A stretch of DNA of 64,000 bases, from contig NZ_CP081903.1 of assembly GCF_020091405.1 (NCBI RefSeq), forward strand, positions 2,046,001-2,110,000, given 5' to 3'. The position numbers were made by a program, and so were the translations under genes. The notes under the pieces are model-generated. The model was not told where the DNA came from. It saw only the letters and a list, made by a program, of their open reading frames with translations, and ran no database searches. Position 1 is the stretch's first letter; every line of letters begins with the position of its first letter. This DNA is from Bacteroides cellulosilyticus (GTDB lineage: Bacteria; Bacteroidota; Bacteroidia; Bacteroidales; Bacteroidaceae). Positions 9,520 through 19,039 of this stretch are shown in pieces.

Positions 9520-10482
9520 ATGGTAAAACTAACGAAATACATTTTGCTTGCCTGCATTGTGTTGACCCAGCAGGCATGTGTGAAAGATTTGCAGGACGAC
9601 ATCAATGATGGTGGCTGGAATCATGAGCGCACCATATTGGATATACAATTTGAAAATCAGATGGGAACCGCCCTTATTGAGACTGTGGATGCTGCTACGG
9701 GAGATATAAACCTGGCTATCAATGTTGATGCCGTACCCGATTTGTCGAACATCAGACTGAAAAAGCTACAACTCTCTTATCAGGCGGAAGCTTCCTTACA
9801 GGTGGGAGATGCCTTGAATTTTGAGAATGATTCGAGGAGTGCGTCAATCACTGTTACTTCCACTACCGGAGAGACACGTAATTATACGATTACCGTATCC
9901 GAATTTACGGAAACTCTTGTAGGCACTTGGGATGTAAAGAAGCTGACTGTCTACGGTGGTACCGGGCCGGAGTTTGGTGGAGGCGCTGTGATGCAATTAA
10001 CAGATAAGCCTTGGTGCTGGTCGGAAACGTATGGTCCGCAGGCTGAGTGCGACAATGTGCTTACCTTTACAATGACCGGAGTGACGGATGAGGGTAATAC
10101 AAGCGGTATCTGTATCAATGATGCGGGAGCCGATGGAAAATATGCTGATTTCATCTTCCTGGGCGACGGTAACAAAGAGAATCCCGGTGTAGATATCGAC
10201 CTGAAGAAGTTCTATCGCCAGATTCCTGAAGGTGAAAGTACATGGGTACGCGATTATGCAGCGAATACGATTACCTTTACAGATAAAGAGGGCCGGAAGA
10301 CTACTGGTTCTTTAGTGGCTGCCGGAACAGAAGACTTGGGTAACGGATTGAGCATGACTATCGATCGGAATGCCTTTGCCTTCAACCTGAGTGGTACGGA
10401 TGACTGGACGAATATTTACAGTGACTATGACAAGTTTGTCAAGAAGGTGCGCCGTTACTGGATCTCTGTCTCCAAACGTTGA
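9520..10482 (+). CDS. Surface lipoprotein, probable glycan-binding protein (SGBP-like)
   Basis: 320 residues, lipobox TQQAC. Residues about 35-130 look like a bacterial Ig-like/DUF5018-type beta domain (LDIQFENQMGTALIE...RNYTITVSEF). The remainder is a Trp- and Tyr-rich beta domain (LVGTWDVKKLTVYGG, DKPWCWSETYGPQ, DDWTNIYSDYDKFVKKVRRYWIS). Its place directly after susD and before the glycosidases is the usual position of surface glycan-binding proteins, which recruit polysaccharide to the cell surface. No enzyme motif was seen. Function is inferred mainly from position. Confidence 0.65.
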   Translation: MVKLTKYILLACIVLTQQACVKDLQDDINDGGWNHERTILDIQFENQMGTALIETVDAATGDINLAINVDAVPDLSNIRLKKLQLSYQAEASLQVGDALNFENDSRSASITVTSTTGETRNYTITVSEFTETLVGTWDVKKLTVYGGTGPEFGGGAVMQLTDKPWCWSETYGPQAECDNVLTFTMTGVTDEGNTSGICINDAGADGKYADFIFLGDGNKENPGVDIDLKKFYRQIPEGESTWVRDYAANTITFTDKEGRKTTGSLVAAGTEDLGNGLSMTIDRNAFAFNLSGTDDWTNIYSDYDKFVKKVRRYWISVSKR

Positions 10483-10490
10483 TATATCTT

Positions 10491-11948
10491 ATGAAACGGT
10501 TTGCTATACTCTCTGTTTTCTTTCTGTGGGGCGGCTATGCCGCTTCACAGACTGTTGTTTCTGTAGATACGAAACAGATTATCAATGAAGGTTACATCGG
10601 TAACGGTGCTCAGTGGGACCCTTATCAATTGGATTACGGAAAAGGACGTTTGGACATTTCCGAGGCCGACTGGAAGAAGATGTATGACCGTCTGGACTTT
10701 ATGCGCCCTCAGTTTATACGTGTCATGACCAACACTACATCGGTAATGCAGGATGGAGTTCTTTATCCCGAACGTGGCTTGGAGCATTTGTCTCATATAT
10801 TGGATTACTGCCAATCGCGTGATGTGACAGTAATGTTCGGTGATTGGGGTGGGGGAATGGTAGATGCCCGGAAAGAGATGATCCGTGAAAAGAATCTTTC
10901 CGCTGCTGCCGAATATGTTCGTTTTCTGATAGAGGAAAAAGGATATTCCTGTATCAAATACTACAATCTGGTGAATGAGCCGAATGGCTACTGGTCTTCA
11001 ACGGACGGAAAATATTCCCTTTGGGCACGTGCCATCCGCTTCTTCTACGGAGAATTGCAAAAGAACAAACTTGCAGGTAAACTTTCGGTTGTGGGGCCTG
11101 ATGCTGCAATCTGGACGGCTGATGAGGCCTGGTGGGTGGATAGTTGTGCTACGCATCTGAAAGATGAGATTGGTCTTTATGATATCCATACCTATCCTTC
11201 CAAAATAACGGTGAATAGCGGGGAGTATACTGACATTATCCGTGCTTATAAACAAGCTGTTCCGGCAGGTCGGAAAATCGTGATGGGTGAGATTGGATTT
11301 AAGTTTGTGGAACCCGCCGATTCTGTTTATCAGCGTGAAAACCTCCGTAGGGCAGCGGCAAAGCCTTATGCTTCGATGGATGATTCTCAAATGTTTGTTT
11401 ATGATTTCATGTACGGTACTGACATGGCAGATGCTCTTTTCCAAACAGTAAATGCAGGATATTCCGGTTCGGTGGTGTGGATGCTCGATGATGCCATGCA
11501 TGCGAAAGAAGCACCTGATAAACTGAAGGTATGGGGATTTTGGAATATCTTTGGCGAAGAGTATTTCGGTACGGAAGAAGAGGAAGTGCGTCCCTGGTTT
11601 TATGCCTGGTCGTTGCTGACGCGCTATATGCCTGCCGGTTCGCGTGCTTATAAGGTTGAGGTGGAAGGAGACAAGTCTCTTAAGGCGATTGCTGTGGAAA
11701 AAGACGGTAAATATATGATTGCCGTGGTCAATGTTTCCAGGGAAGAGAAATCTGTATTACTTAAAAGTACTTCTCTCCCCGTATTGAAAGGTGTGAAACA
11801 GTACTTGTATGCCGAGGGCCGATTACAGAAAGAAGGTGATTGCCGATTATTACCCCATCGCCAAGGGATGACATTGCGCCCGGCCGAAGGCGAAGCATTC
11901 CAAATGCCCGGAGAGTCTCTGGTGGTATATACGAATTTCGATTATTAA
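10491..11948 (+). CDS. Clan GH-A-like glycoside hydrolase, family not assigned (paralogue 1)
   Basis: 485 residues from ATG 10491, with a signal peptide (cleavage near GGYAAS). It looks like a (beta/alpha)8 clan GH-A enzyme: the acid/base motif NLVNEPNGYW has E163, and the nucleophile motif IVMGEIGFK has E267. DIHTYPSK and SVVWMLDDAMH lie where substrate-binding barrel strands are expected. A C-terminal beta-sandwich (about residue 395 on, IAVEKDGKYMIAVVNVSREEKSVLL) resembles GH30/39/51 ends. It is followed directly by a paralogue. I cannot place it in a CAZy family. In this operon it would act on the mannan backbone or a side chain; the signal peptide makes it periplasmic or surface-exposed. 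Confidence 0.65.
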   Translation: MKRFAILSVFFLWGGYAASQTVVSVDTKQIINEGYIGNGAQWDPYQLDYGKGRLDISEADWKKMYDRLDFMRPQFIRVMTNTTSVMQDGVLYPERGLEHLSHILDYCQSRDVTVMFGDWGGGMVDARKEMIREKNLSAAAEYVRFLIEEKGYSCIKYYNLVNEPNGYWSSTDGKYSLWARAIRFFYGELQKNKLAGKLSVVGPDAAIWTADEAWWVDSCATHLKDEIGLYDIHTYPSKITVNSGEYTDIIRAYKQAVPAGRKIVMGEIGFKFVEPADSVYQRENLRRAAAKPYASMDDSQMFVYDFMYGTDMADALFQTVNAGYSGSVVWMLDDAMHAKEAPDKLKVWGFWNIFGEEYFGTEEEEVRPWFYAWSLLTRYMPAGSRAYKVEVEGDKSLKAIAVEKDGKYMIAVVNVSREEKSVLLKSTSLPVLKGVKQYLYAEGRLQKEGDCRLLPHRQGMTLRPAEGEAFQMPGESLVVYTNFDY

Positions 11949-11972
11949 TTGATAACCGTTCATAATAAGATT

Positions 11973-13457
11973 ATGATGAAGATAAATATGATTTTAAGTT
12001 GCATGCTGTTATGGCTCGTATCAGCTTGCACCTCGCAAGAAGTGGTGGAGATTACGGTCTCACCGGAAGTGACGAATGCCGGATATATCGGCAATGGTGC
12101 CGAGTGGGATCCCTATGATGAGGCTGAAACTTGGGGTGCTTCTGTCTCTGATAAAGACTGGGAAACACTCTGCAAACGACTCGACTTTATGAAGCCGCAG
12201 TATATACGTTGCATGATAAACAGCCCCTATCGCTATTATGATTCCGCAACAGGCACGTATGATAAAACGCGGAATATAGCTTCCATTTCCCGACTCCTGA
12301 AGTATTGCACCGAGCGGGGGATAACCGTCATGTACGGTGAATACAATCCGCCTGCCTGGGATATGAAGCAGGATCAGAAATGGGTGGATATGTCCGTTGA
12401 CTATCTTAATTACCTGGTGAATGACCTTGGTTTCTCTTGCATCAAGTATTTTGTAATCTTCAACGAGCCTGATGGAAACTGGGCATCTACCAATGGTGAT
12501 TATGAAATGTGGAAACAAATGCTTTTCCGTTTTCACCGGAAGATGAAAGAGTATCCCGGACTGACGGAAAAGGTGATGCTTGCAGGGCCGGATGTAGTAG
12601 CCGATTACAAGAATGAGGCTTCTGCCTATGATGCCGAAGGGTGGGTGAAACAAACGGCACTGGATGCTGATTCCATTATCGGATTGTACGATGTCCATGC
12701 TTATCCGGGTCAGAATGAAGTGCGTACCGGACAATATCCTGAAATCCTTTCCCGCTATAAACGCCATGTTCCCGAGGGGAAAAAGATTGTTTTGGGTGAG
12801 GCCGGTTATAAGTATTGGCGTGATGCTGATTCTTTGTTGATGGCAGAATATAACCGCCGGGTCGAAGGGCATCCTTTCACTAAAGGGAGTGACTGCAATA
12901 TGCTCTGTTACGACTATTTCTATGGTCTCGATATGCCGTTGCTTGCCATGGAAGTGATGAATGGAGGATATTCGGGTATGGCTGTGTGGATGCTGGATGA
13001 TGCGATGCATAGCAGCGGAGATTCCGGAAAGACGGAAGATGTTAAGATATGGGGTATGTGGAATATTCTGGGAGAGGAAGTATTTAATAAACCCGATGAA
13101 GAACAGATACGGCCCTGGTTCTATACCTGGTCGCTGATGTGCCGTTATTTTCCTGCCGGAACGGATATATTGCATACTGCTGTAGCTTCGGAAAATAAAG
13201 ATGTCTATGTGGTGGCAGGTACTTACCAGGGCAAATTGACGGTGGCCATGGTGAATGTGGGAGAGAAAGATAAATCTGTGCAGCTCACTTTACCCCGTCC
13301 GATGGAGAATGCCTCCCTTTATAAGTATGAGGAAAATCTTCAATCCAAGGATGCCGATGGATTTCCTGTTCCCCAGGAAACGGGACTTCATTTGAAAGGA
13401 ACGTATAAAACGACCTTGAAGGCACAGACGTTCCAGTTATTAACTGATATTCAATAA
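11973..13457 (+). CDS. Clan GH-A-like glycoside hydrolase lipoprotein (paralogue 2)
   Basis: 494 residues from ATG 11973 (ATG 11976 also possible), 24 bp after the previous stop. Lipobox LVSAC. It shares with the preceding gene the opening GYIGNGAEWDPY, RLDFMKPQYIRCM, the acid/base motif FNEPDGNW (E165), YDVHAYPGQ, the nucleophile motif IVLGEAGYK (E276), AVWMLDDAMH and the GMWNILGEE segment, plus the C-terminal beta-sandwich. The pair clearly arose by tandem duplication. The lipid anchor here versus a plain signal peptide in paralogue 1 suggests different locations or division of labour. CAZy family not recognised. Confidence 0.65.
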   Translation: MMKINMILSCMLLWLVSACTSQEVVEITVSPEVTNAGYIGNGAEWDPYDEAETWGASVSDKDWETLCKRLDFMKPQYIRCMINSPYRYYDSATGTYDKTRNIASISRLLKYCTERGITVMYGEYNPPAWDMKQDQKWVDMSVDYLNYLVNDLGFSCIKYFVIFNEPDGNWASTNGDYEMWKQMLFRFHRKMKEYPGLTEKVMLAGPDVVADYKNEASAYDAEGWVKQTALDADSIIGLYDVHAYPGQNEVRTGQYPEILSRYKRHVPEGKKIVLGEAGYKYWRDADSLLMAEYNRRVEGHPFTKGSDCNMLCYDYFYGLDMPLLAMEVMNGGYSGMAVWMLDDAMHSSGDSGKTEDVKIWGMWNILGEEVFNKPDEEQIRPWFYTWSLMCRYFPAGTDILHTAVASENKDVYVVAGTYQGKLTVAMVNVGEKDKSVQLTLPRPMENASLYKYEENLQSKDADGFPVPQETGLHLKGTYKTTLKAQTFQLLTDIQ

Positions 13458-13467
13458 TAAGATAGTT

Positions 13468-14640
13468 ATGAAAAAAGTATATATGGCAATCTTTATTGCC
13501 TTGTTGGGCTGTTCGTCCTGTTCTAAAGATAATGATGAGCCTGCACCCGAACCGCCGTGTACCGAAACTGTAGAACTGAGCATGGCAGATAAAAGTGCAA
13601 CAGCCGAAACTAAGGCCTTGTATGCCCGTCTATGGGATATACAGCAAACCGGATTCATGTTCGGACACCATGATGATTTGTTCTATGGCCGTAAATGGTA
13701 TGATGTTTCGGGCAATTCTGATACGAAGGAGGTATGCGGAGATTATCCGGCTGTATTCAGTGTAGATTTTGCGGAGATTATGGATGATCGCTGCGAGGGG
13801 AATGAGGCTAACGCTATTCGCAAACGCTGTATTCTTGAGGCACGTCGTCGTGGGGAGGTAATTATTGCATGCTGCCACCTGAATAATCCCTTGACCGGAG
13901 GTGATTCGTGGGATAATTCGAGTGCCGAAGTCGTACGTGGGATTCTTGAAGACGGGAGTGCCGTACAGGCTAAGTTTAAGACCTGGCTTGATCGCCTGGC
14001 TACATTTGCCGGTGAATTGAAAGATGATCAGGGGAAGCCGATCCCTGTTATTTTCCGTCCTTTCCATGAGCATACGCAGACTTGGTCGTGGTGGGGGAAA
14101 AGTTGCACTACGGAGGCGGAGTTTATCGGTCTCTGGAAGTTTACAGTCAATTATCTTCGTGATACAAAAGGTATACACCAGTTTATCTATGCCATTTCCC
14201 CGCAGATGGATTCCGTGAAGCGTGAAGAGGACTTCCTTTTCCGTTGGCCGGGTGATGAGTATGTAGATTTTATAGGTATGGATTGTTACCACGGTCTGAA
14301 TCCTGCCACTTTCTCTTCCAATCTAAAGACTATTTCCGAATTATCGAAGAAAAAGAAGAAGCCTTGCGGGGTGACGGAAACCGGTGTCGAAGGATTTACT
14401 GATAAGGATTATTGGAGTAAGCAGATACTTACTCCTGCAACTGGGCGCAAAGTCAGCATGATTGTGATGTGGCGCAATAAGTTTGTCGGAGGCAACGAAT
14501 CGGATATGCATTATTTCTCTGTATTCAAGGGGCATGCTTCTGAGGCGGATTTCATTAAGTTCCATGCTAATGAGCTTACTTTCTTCAGTAGCGATCTGCC
14601 GGACATGTATCAGATGCCTGAGAATGTGGAGGTGAAATAA
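13468..14640 (+). CDS. GH26 endo-beta-1,4-mannanase, lipoprotein
   Basis: 390 residues, lipobox SSCS near residue 18, so probably surface- or periplasm-anchored. GH26 hallmarks: GFMFGHHDDLFYG early in the barrel, SVDFAEIMDD, the acid/base in VIFRPFHEHTQTWSWWG (E201) and the nucleophile in GVTETGVEG (E304), with VDFIGMDCYHG between. The length fits a single-domain mannanase with no carbohydrate-binding module. It is the last gene of the operon and the strongest indicator that the locus targets beta-mannan. It cuts the backbone to oligosaccharides for SusCD import and GH2/GH130 processing. Confidence 0.93.
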   Translation: MKKVYMAIFIALLGCSSCSKDNDEPAPEPPCTETVELSMADKSATAETKALYARLWDIQQTGFMFGHHDDLFYGRKWYDVSGNSDTKEVCGDYPAVFSVDFAEIMDDRCEGNEANAIRKRCILEARRRGEVIIACCHLNNPLTGGDSWDNSSAEVVRGILEDGSAVQAKFKTWLDRLATFAGELKDDQGKPIPVIFRPFHEHTQTWSWWGKSCTTEAEFIGLWKFTVNYLRDTKGIHQFIYAISPQMDSVKREEDFLFRWPGDEYVDFIGMDCYHGLNPATFSSNLKTISELSKKKKKPCGVTETGVEGFTDKDYWSKQILTPATGRKVSMIVMWRNKFVGGNESDMHYFSVFKGHASEADFIKFHANELTFFSSDLPDMYQMPENVEVK

Positions 14641-14643
14641 GTT

Positions 14644-14685
14644 TCCCAATCATCATCACCTGAATACGGGTGATGATGATTGGGA
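14644..14685. terminator. Bidirectional terminator hairpin between GH26 and GH2
   Basis: Perfect 17-bp inverted repeat, TCCCAATCATCATCACC at 14644-14660 with its complement at 14669-14685, loop of 8. It sits between the stops of two convergent genes, so it can serve both. Confidence 0.85.
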
Positions 14686-14737
14686 AGCCAGGAAAAACTG
14701 AGCGATGCAGAATATGCGAATGGAAAATATGAGTGGA

Positions 14738-17335
14738 TTAGTATTCGTCGCTCAGGGAAATAACTTTTAATTGTTTTTCAAATGCAGGCTGCGGTAAATC
14801 GGTATAGACATTCACTTTCACAGAACCGTCGGGCAATATATCGAAGTAATTGTCGCTGAATGAACTGTTCACATCGCCGATGGTTATGAATACGGCACGG
14901 GCAAAGTTGTCGCTGTTGAGAGTCAGTTCGAAACCGCCTTCAATGGACTCTATGCTCGAAGTGATAGCGGTTTTGGGATAGTTCACTTCTTTCTGTTTCA
15001 CGAGGAAGTAGTTATTGGCATAACTGTTTGTCCCTTTGTCGGTCAGCAGGACGGCATGAACGAATACATCTTCTTTAGGTGTATTTTTTAAGGCTTCACC
15101 CAAAGGAACCGAGAATACCGTCTGGCTACTGTTGGCGTCTATTTTTATATTTCGTTTGAAACTGCTCACTTTCTCTCCTGTCAGTTTCATTACTTCTACC
15201 TGGAGCGTGCCGTTACAGGATTTGAGGCGGTCAGAAACCACCTGGATGTTCAATACTTCGTCTTCGTCGGTTATGGGAGAAACAAGAATATCACGGTAAG
15301 CCTTGCGGGCAAAGTAATGCTGCGCTTTCCAGCGACCGTAGTAGTCGCGGCTTGCCCAGGAAGCCACGGGCCAGCAGTCGTTGTGTTGCCAGAAGAGAGT
15401 TCCCATACAGTAGGGCATATCCCGGCGGTGTGCCTCGATGGCTGTTTTGATGGCATCTCCTTGCAGCACGTGGTTCATGTAGAGGAAGGCTTCGAAGTTT
15501 TTGGGTGTGCGATATTCGTTCAGCAGATAAGTCTCAATCAGTTGGTTGGCGTGCATGCCTCCGCGCTGATGGGACATCATGACTTCCGAATAGATATCCC
15601 AGTCCTCTTCACAGGGAGCGTAGCGCTTCACGGATTCAAATTCGGGGAAGGATTGGAAGCCATATTCGCTGAAAAAACGGCTTCGTTCTTTGTTGTACGT
15701 CTCGATGGGCTTTTTACCATGCCACACATCCCAGTAGTGGCGGTCGCCGTTGTGGTCATCGCTGCCACCGTCTTCACGGGCGAAAGGAGAAGAAGGCCAA
15801 TAGAAACTTTCGGGTGCGTATTCCTTCACAACTTCGGGAAGGGTGACATAATACTGATCGGTGAACTGTTTCCAGATCTTCTTTTCATACTCCGGATTCT
15901 GCGCCTTGTATCGTTTCTGCCAGCCCCAGTTGAACCAGGCGTCATTACATTCGTTGTTTCCACACCAGAGGGCGATACAGGCATGGTTTCGCAGTCGTTT
16001 CACATTGTCGATGGCTTCCTGGCGGATATTCTCCAGCAATTCCCCTTCAGCGGGGTAGAGGCTGCATGCAAACATGAAATCTTGCCAGACAAGGATGCCG
16101 TAGCGGTCGCAGAGTTCATAGAACAGGTCATTCTCATAAATGCCGCCGCCCCAGATGCGAAGCATGTTCATGTTGACATTGGCGGCGTCAAGGATTGTCT
16201 TTTCGTACAGTTCCGGTGTGACGCGTGGCAGGAAGTTGTCTTGCGGAATGTAGTTGGCTCCTTTGGCAAAGACGGGGACTCCGTTCAGTTCCACATAGAA
16301 CGTCTTTCCATCCTTGTCCGGGCGGTTGATGATCTTCAGCGAGCGGATACCCACTTTTGTGCTCTGAATGTCGGATGTTTCGTTATTGATGGTAAGTGCG
16401 GTACGGAAGTCATATAAATGCTGTTCACCCAGTCCGTTGCTCCACCACAATCGGGGATTCCGGATGATAAACGGAAGGGAAATCTTATTGTTTCCTTTGT
16501 GGAGGGAAACGGTTTTGCCTGCCATTACTCTGCCGGAAGTGGCATCAGTCACCGTGAGGGTGGCCTGGTCTATTTCCTTGTCCGATTGAACTTCTATTTC
16601 TCCCACGATGGATGCACGGCTTTTACTGACTTCCTGTTGGCGGATGAAGACATCGCTGAGCCGGGCATTATCCCATGCTTCAATGTATACAGGCCGCCAG
16701 ATGCCGGAGGTCACTAAGCGAGGTCCCCAGTCCCAACCGTAATGATAACCGGCTTTACGGGCAAACACGCTGACTTTCTTGTCGAATAATCCACCGTTTT
16801 CGGACTGGTCGTTGCTGGCTTCGTAATGGTAGGGCAGGGCATCCCATTTGGGGACGTCCACCTTGATGGGAGAATGGAAATAGATTTTCAGGATATTTTC
16901 TCCGGGTTTCAGTTCCGCCTTTATGTCTGTTTTCCATTCACGGAACATGTTGTTGGTTTCCAGTATTTTCTTTTCGTTCAGATATACGTCTGCATAAGTG
17001 TCGAGTCCTTTGAATACGAGGTCGATGTTCTGCCTCTCCATCATTTCGGGAGTCAGTTGAAAGGAGGTCTGGTAGATCCAGTCTTCCTTGTCTATCCACT
17101 GCATGCCGCGTTCGTTGAGGCGGAAGAAGGGATCTTCGATGATTTTGTTGTTAATTAAGTCGGTGTGCACCACTCCGGGAACGGTGGCGGGATACCAGTT
17201 ACTGAGCCGGGCCTGTTTGAATTGCCAGCCTTCGTTCAGCTCTTTCCGGAGAGGAACGGCTATCAGCAGGGCGCTGCACAAGAGTGATGAGGTCAGTAGT
17301 GACGCTCGCTTCATGTTCAAATTCGGTTTTTTCAT
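14738..17335 (-). CDS. GH2 beta-mannosidase, secreted
   Basis: 865 residues with an N-terminal signal (MKRASLL start 7 codons downstream is an alternative). GH2 layout: jelly-roll sugar-binding domain (WYPATVPGVVHTDLI, WIYQTSFQL), Ig-like domain, (beta/alpha)8 domain with acid/base E462 in WCGNNECNDAWF and nucleophile E557 in FFSEYGFQSFPEF, and C-terminal beta domains. The NNECNDAW motif and RPVYIEAW mark beta-mannosidases within GH2. Transcribed towards the GH26 gene from its own promoter near 17412. It would release mannose from non-reducing ends of oligosaccharides in the periplasm. No copy of the 18-bp operator was seen upstream. Confidence 0.92.
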   Translation of the reverse strand: MKKPNLNMKRASLLTSSLLCSALLIAVPLRKELNEGWQFKQARLSNWYPATVPGVVHTDLINNKIIEDPFFRLNERGMQWIDKEDWIYQTSFQLTPEMMERQNIDLVFKGLDTYADVYLNEKKILETNNMFREWKTDIKAELKPGENILKIYFHSPIKVDVPKWDALPYHYEASNDQSENGGLFDKKVSVFARKAGYHYGWDWGPRLVTSGIWRPVYIEAWDNARLSDVFIRQQEVSKSRASIVGEIEVQSDKEIDQATLTVTDATSGRVMAGKTVSLHKGNNKISLPFIIRNPRLWWSNGLGEQHLYDFRTALTINNETSDIQSTKVGIRSLKIINRPDKDGKTFYVELNGVPVFAKGANYIPQDNFLPRVTPELYEKTILDAANVNMNMLRIWGGGIYENDLFYELCDRYGILVWQDFMFACSLYPAEGELLENIRQEAIDNVKRLRNHACIALWCGNNECNDAWFNWGWQKRYKAQNPEYEKKIWKQFTDQYYVTLPEVVKEYAPESFYWPSSPFAREDGGSDDHNGDRHYWDVWHGKKPIETYNKERSRFFSEYGFQSFPEFESVKRYAPCEEDWDIYSEVMMSHQRGGMHANQLIETYLLNEYRTPKNFEAFLYMNHVLQGDAIKTAIEAHRRDMPYCMGTLFWQHNDCWPVASWASRDYYGRWKAQHYFARKAYRDILVSPITDEDEVLNIQVVSDRLKSCNGTLQVEVMKLTGEKVSSFKRNIKIDANSSQTVFSVPLGEALKNTPKEDVFVHAVLLTDKGTNSYANNYFLVKQKEVNYPKTAITSSIESIEGGFELTLNSDNFARAVFITIGDVNSSFSDNYFDILPDGSVKVNVYTDLPQPAFEKQLKVISLSDEY

Positions 17336-17411
17336 GACTGTTAGTTATTGAGTTATGTTGAATGTCGCTTTTAATCCTTTGTACCGTCCGTCTTGCCGGT
17401 ATTAGTTAGGT

Positions 17412-17419
17412 CAAAGGTA
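17412..17419 (-). promoter_or_regulatory. Promoter -7 element for beta-mannosidase
   Basis: CAAAGGTA on plus reads TACCTTTG on minus, matching TAnnTTTG, 76 bp upstream of the start. No convincing -33 element. Confidence 0.55.
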
Positions 17420-17592
17420 ATGATAATTACTTCATTCTGCTTATATTGGGCGAAGGATAATTGCAGATTACTGTGTGCAAATGTACAGAACATGCCTTTT
17501 CCGATATGATTAGATTTTGCTGTTTAATGATACTATCTTGAACTTTCGGATATTATCGGACAAATGTTTATAATGAAACGTGGAACCGGAAA

Positions 17593-17680
17593 CAGTCGTT
17601 ACTTCATCCTGATTCAGTCGTTACTTCATCCTATTTCAGTCGTTACCTTAAATCATTTCAGTCGTTACCTTTATATATCC
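17593..17680. repeat. 22-bp-period direct-repeat array, word CAGTCGTTAC
   Basis: CAGTCGTTAC starts at 17593, 17615, 17637 and 17659, exactly 22 bp apart, four units in direct orientation. The 12 bases between words are partly conserved (TTCATCCTGATT, TTCATCCTATTT, CTTAAATCATTT). It lies in the gap between the beta-mannosidase start and the end of the OadB-like gene, about 175 bp upstream of the mannosidase -7 box. Not palindromic, unlike other arrays in the window, but with the same step. Confidence 0.9.
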
Positions 17681-17751
17681 AATCTTATTCCGTTGATTAT
17701 CAGATATTAATGACACCCTCTTTGGGGATATTCTTTTATTGATAAATATGT

Positions 17752-17806
17752 ACAAACAATCTTCACCGGCATTGCTGGAACACATTGCCGGTGAAGGAAG
17801 GTTTGT
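17752..17806 (-). terminator. Terminator hairpin of the OadG-OadB genes
   Basis: TTCACCGGCA pairs with TGCCGGTGAA (17786-17795), with outer ACAAAC/GTTTGT pairs (17752 and 17801-17806). It lies just after the OadB stop on the minus strand, in the expected position. Confidence 0.7.
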
Positions 17807-17816
17807 GATTGTAAGC

Positions 17817-19031
17817 TTAGAGATATGGGATAATCGTAATATAAATACCCGTAATAATAGCCGAAGTGATAACCCCGGAAATATTCGCTCCCAAGGCATC
17901 TCCCAGAATAAACGAGTCCGGATTATCTTTGCTCACCAGCTTCTGAGCCACTTTAGCGGTAGTGGGTACACAACTGACGGCGGCAATTCCGATCACCGGA
18001 TTATAATTTCCCTTCTTGATAAAGTACATGATGTATCCACCCATGATGCCGCCGATACCGGAAAGCAATAATGCCACTATACCCAATACCAGCAGTTTCA
18101 GAATTTTCGGATCGAGTAACAAGTGCGCGTCACAAAGCACACCCAGCAATACGCCCAGCATAAATGTAGAACCGTAAAGCAGCGGACCACTGACGAAATC
18201 ATAGATATGCTTCATACCCGATTCACGTACAGCCACTCCCAGGAAGAGGGAGAAGAACAGCGGTGAAGCTACCGGGAACAGGAAACATAGCACCGCACAC
18301 AGTACAGCCGAGAATGCCAGTTTCACTTTGGCATCATAATTCTTGGGAGCTTTCTTTGAAGTCATCTTGATGGCACGCAGACGTTTCGGAACCAGGAGTT
18401 TCACCAGATACGGGTAGCCACCATAGGTCAGTCCGAGATACAGGTAAGCCACTACGGTGATAGGCACAAACAAATGTTTGGCAAGAGCCAGTGACGTGAA
18501 CAGAACCATAGGACCGTCTGCACCGCCTACCATGGCTACGGAAGCACTTTCCTGCAAGGTCAGTCCCAGAGCCGAAGCTACGGGGATAGTCAGGAAAGTA
18601 CCCAGTTCGGCGCATAGAGCCAGGAAAAGACTGACGAAAGGTTTCTGCAACAGAAAGCCTACATCCAGCAATGTGCCTATACCCATAAACACAAAGCAAG
18701 CTATCAATCCGTTGCTGAAGGTGAGCGTATAGACAGGTTGCAGAAAGTCTATCTGCATCGTATTCATCAGGTCGTCCGTGTCCGAAAGCATCGGGTCGAG
18801 AAAGAGGTTGCCCAATGTGCCGTCCGGCATGAAAAGTGTTCCGCAATTGATGGCGACCATACCCAGTCCCATCGGAATCATTACCATAGGTTCGAGCACT
18901 CCTTTCCAGCCCAGATATATAAGCAGCAAACCTAAAAGGATTAAAAATACACGGGCTGACGCGAGCAGGCAGCCACTTTCCATCATCGTTCCAAAACCTT
19001 GGAACAGGGTCGCGAAATCTATATTTTCCAT
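17817..19031 (-). CDS. Na+-transporting (oxaloacetate/methylmalonyl-CoA) decarboxylase beta subunit
   Basis: 404 residues, highly hydrophobic, about 9-11 membrane helices. OadB/MmdB/GcdB family signatures: MPDGTLGNLFLDP, SNGLIACFVFMGIGTLLDVGFLL, VGGADGPMVLFTS (the conserved region carrying the Na+-coupling Asp), and GAILGANISGV-type end (LGDALGANISGVITSAI). It carries Na+ out across the inner membrane coupled to decarboxylation of a biotin-bound carboxyl group. The gamma-like subunit lies 8 bp upstream. The carboxyltransferase and biotin carrier subunits are not next to it, so they must be encoded elsewhere. Confidence 0.9.
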   Translation of the reverse strand: MENIDFATLFQGFGTMMESGCLLASARVFLILLGLLLIYLGWKGVLEPMVMIPMGLGMVAINCGTLFMPDGTLGNLFLDPMLSDTDDLMNTMQIDFLQPVYTLTFSNGLIACFVFMGIGTLLDVGFLLQKPFVSLFLALCAELGTFLTIPVASALGLTLQESASVAMVGGADGPMVLFTSLALAKHLFVPITVVAYLYLGLTYGGYPYLVKLLVPKRLRAIKMTSKKAPKNYDAKVKLAFSAVLCAVLCFLFPVASPLFFSLFLGVAVRESGMKHIYDFVSGPLLYGSTFMLGVLLGVLCDAHLLLDPKILKLLVLGIVALLLSGIGGIMGGYIMYFIKKGNYNPVIGIAAVSCVPTTAKVAQKLVSKDNPDSFILGDALGANISGVITSAIITGIYITIIPYL

Positions 19032-19039
19032 ACTATTTC

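Noticed and set aside
15317..16417. 366-residue plus-strand ORF
   Set aside because: It is antisense to the GH2 beta-mannosidase, which has full catalytic motifs.
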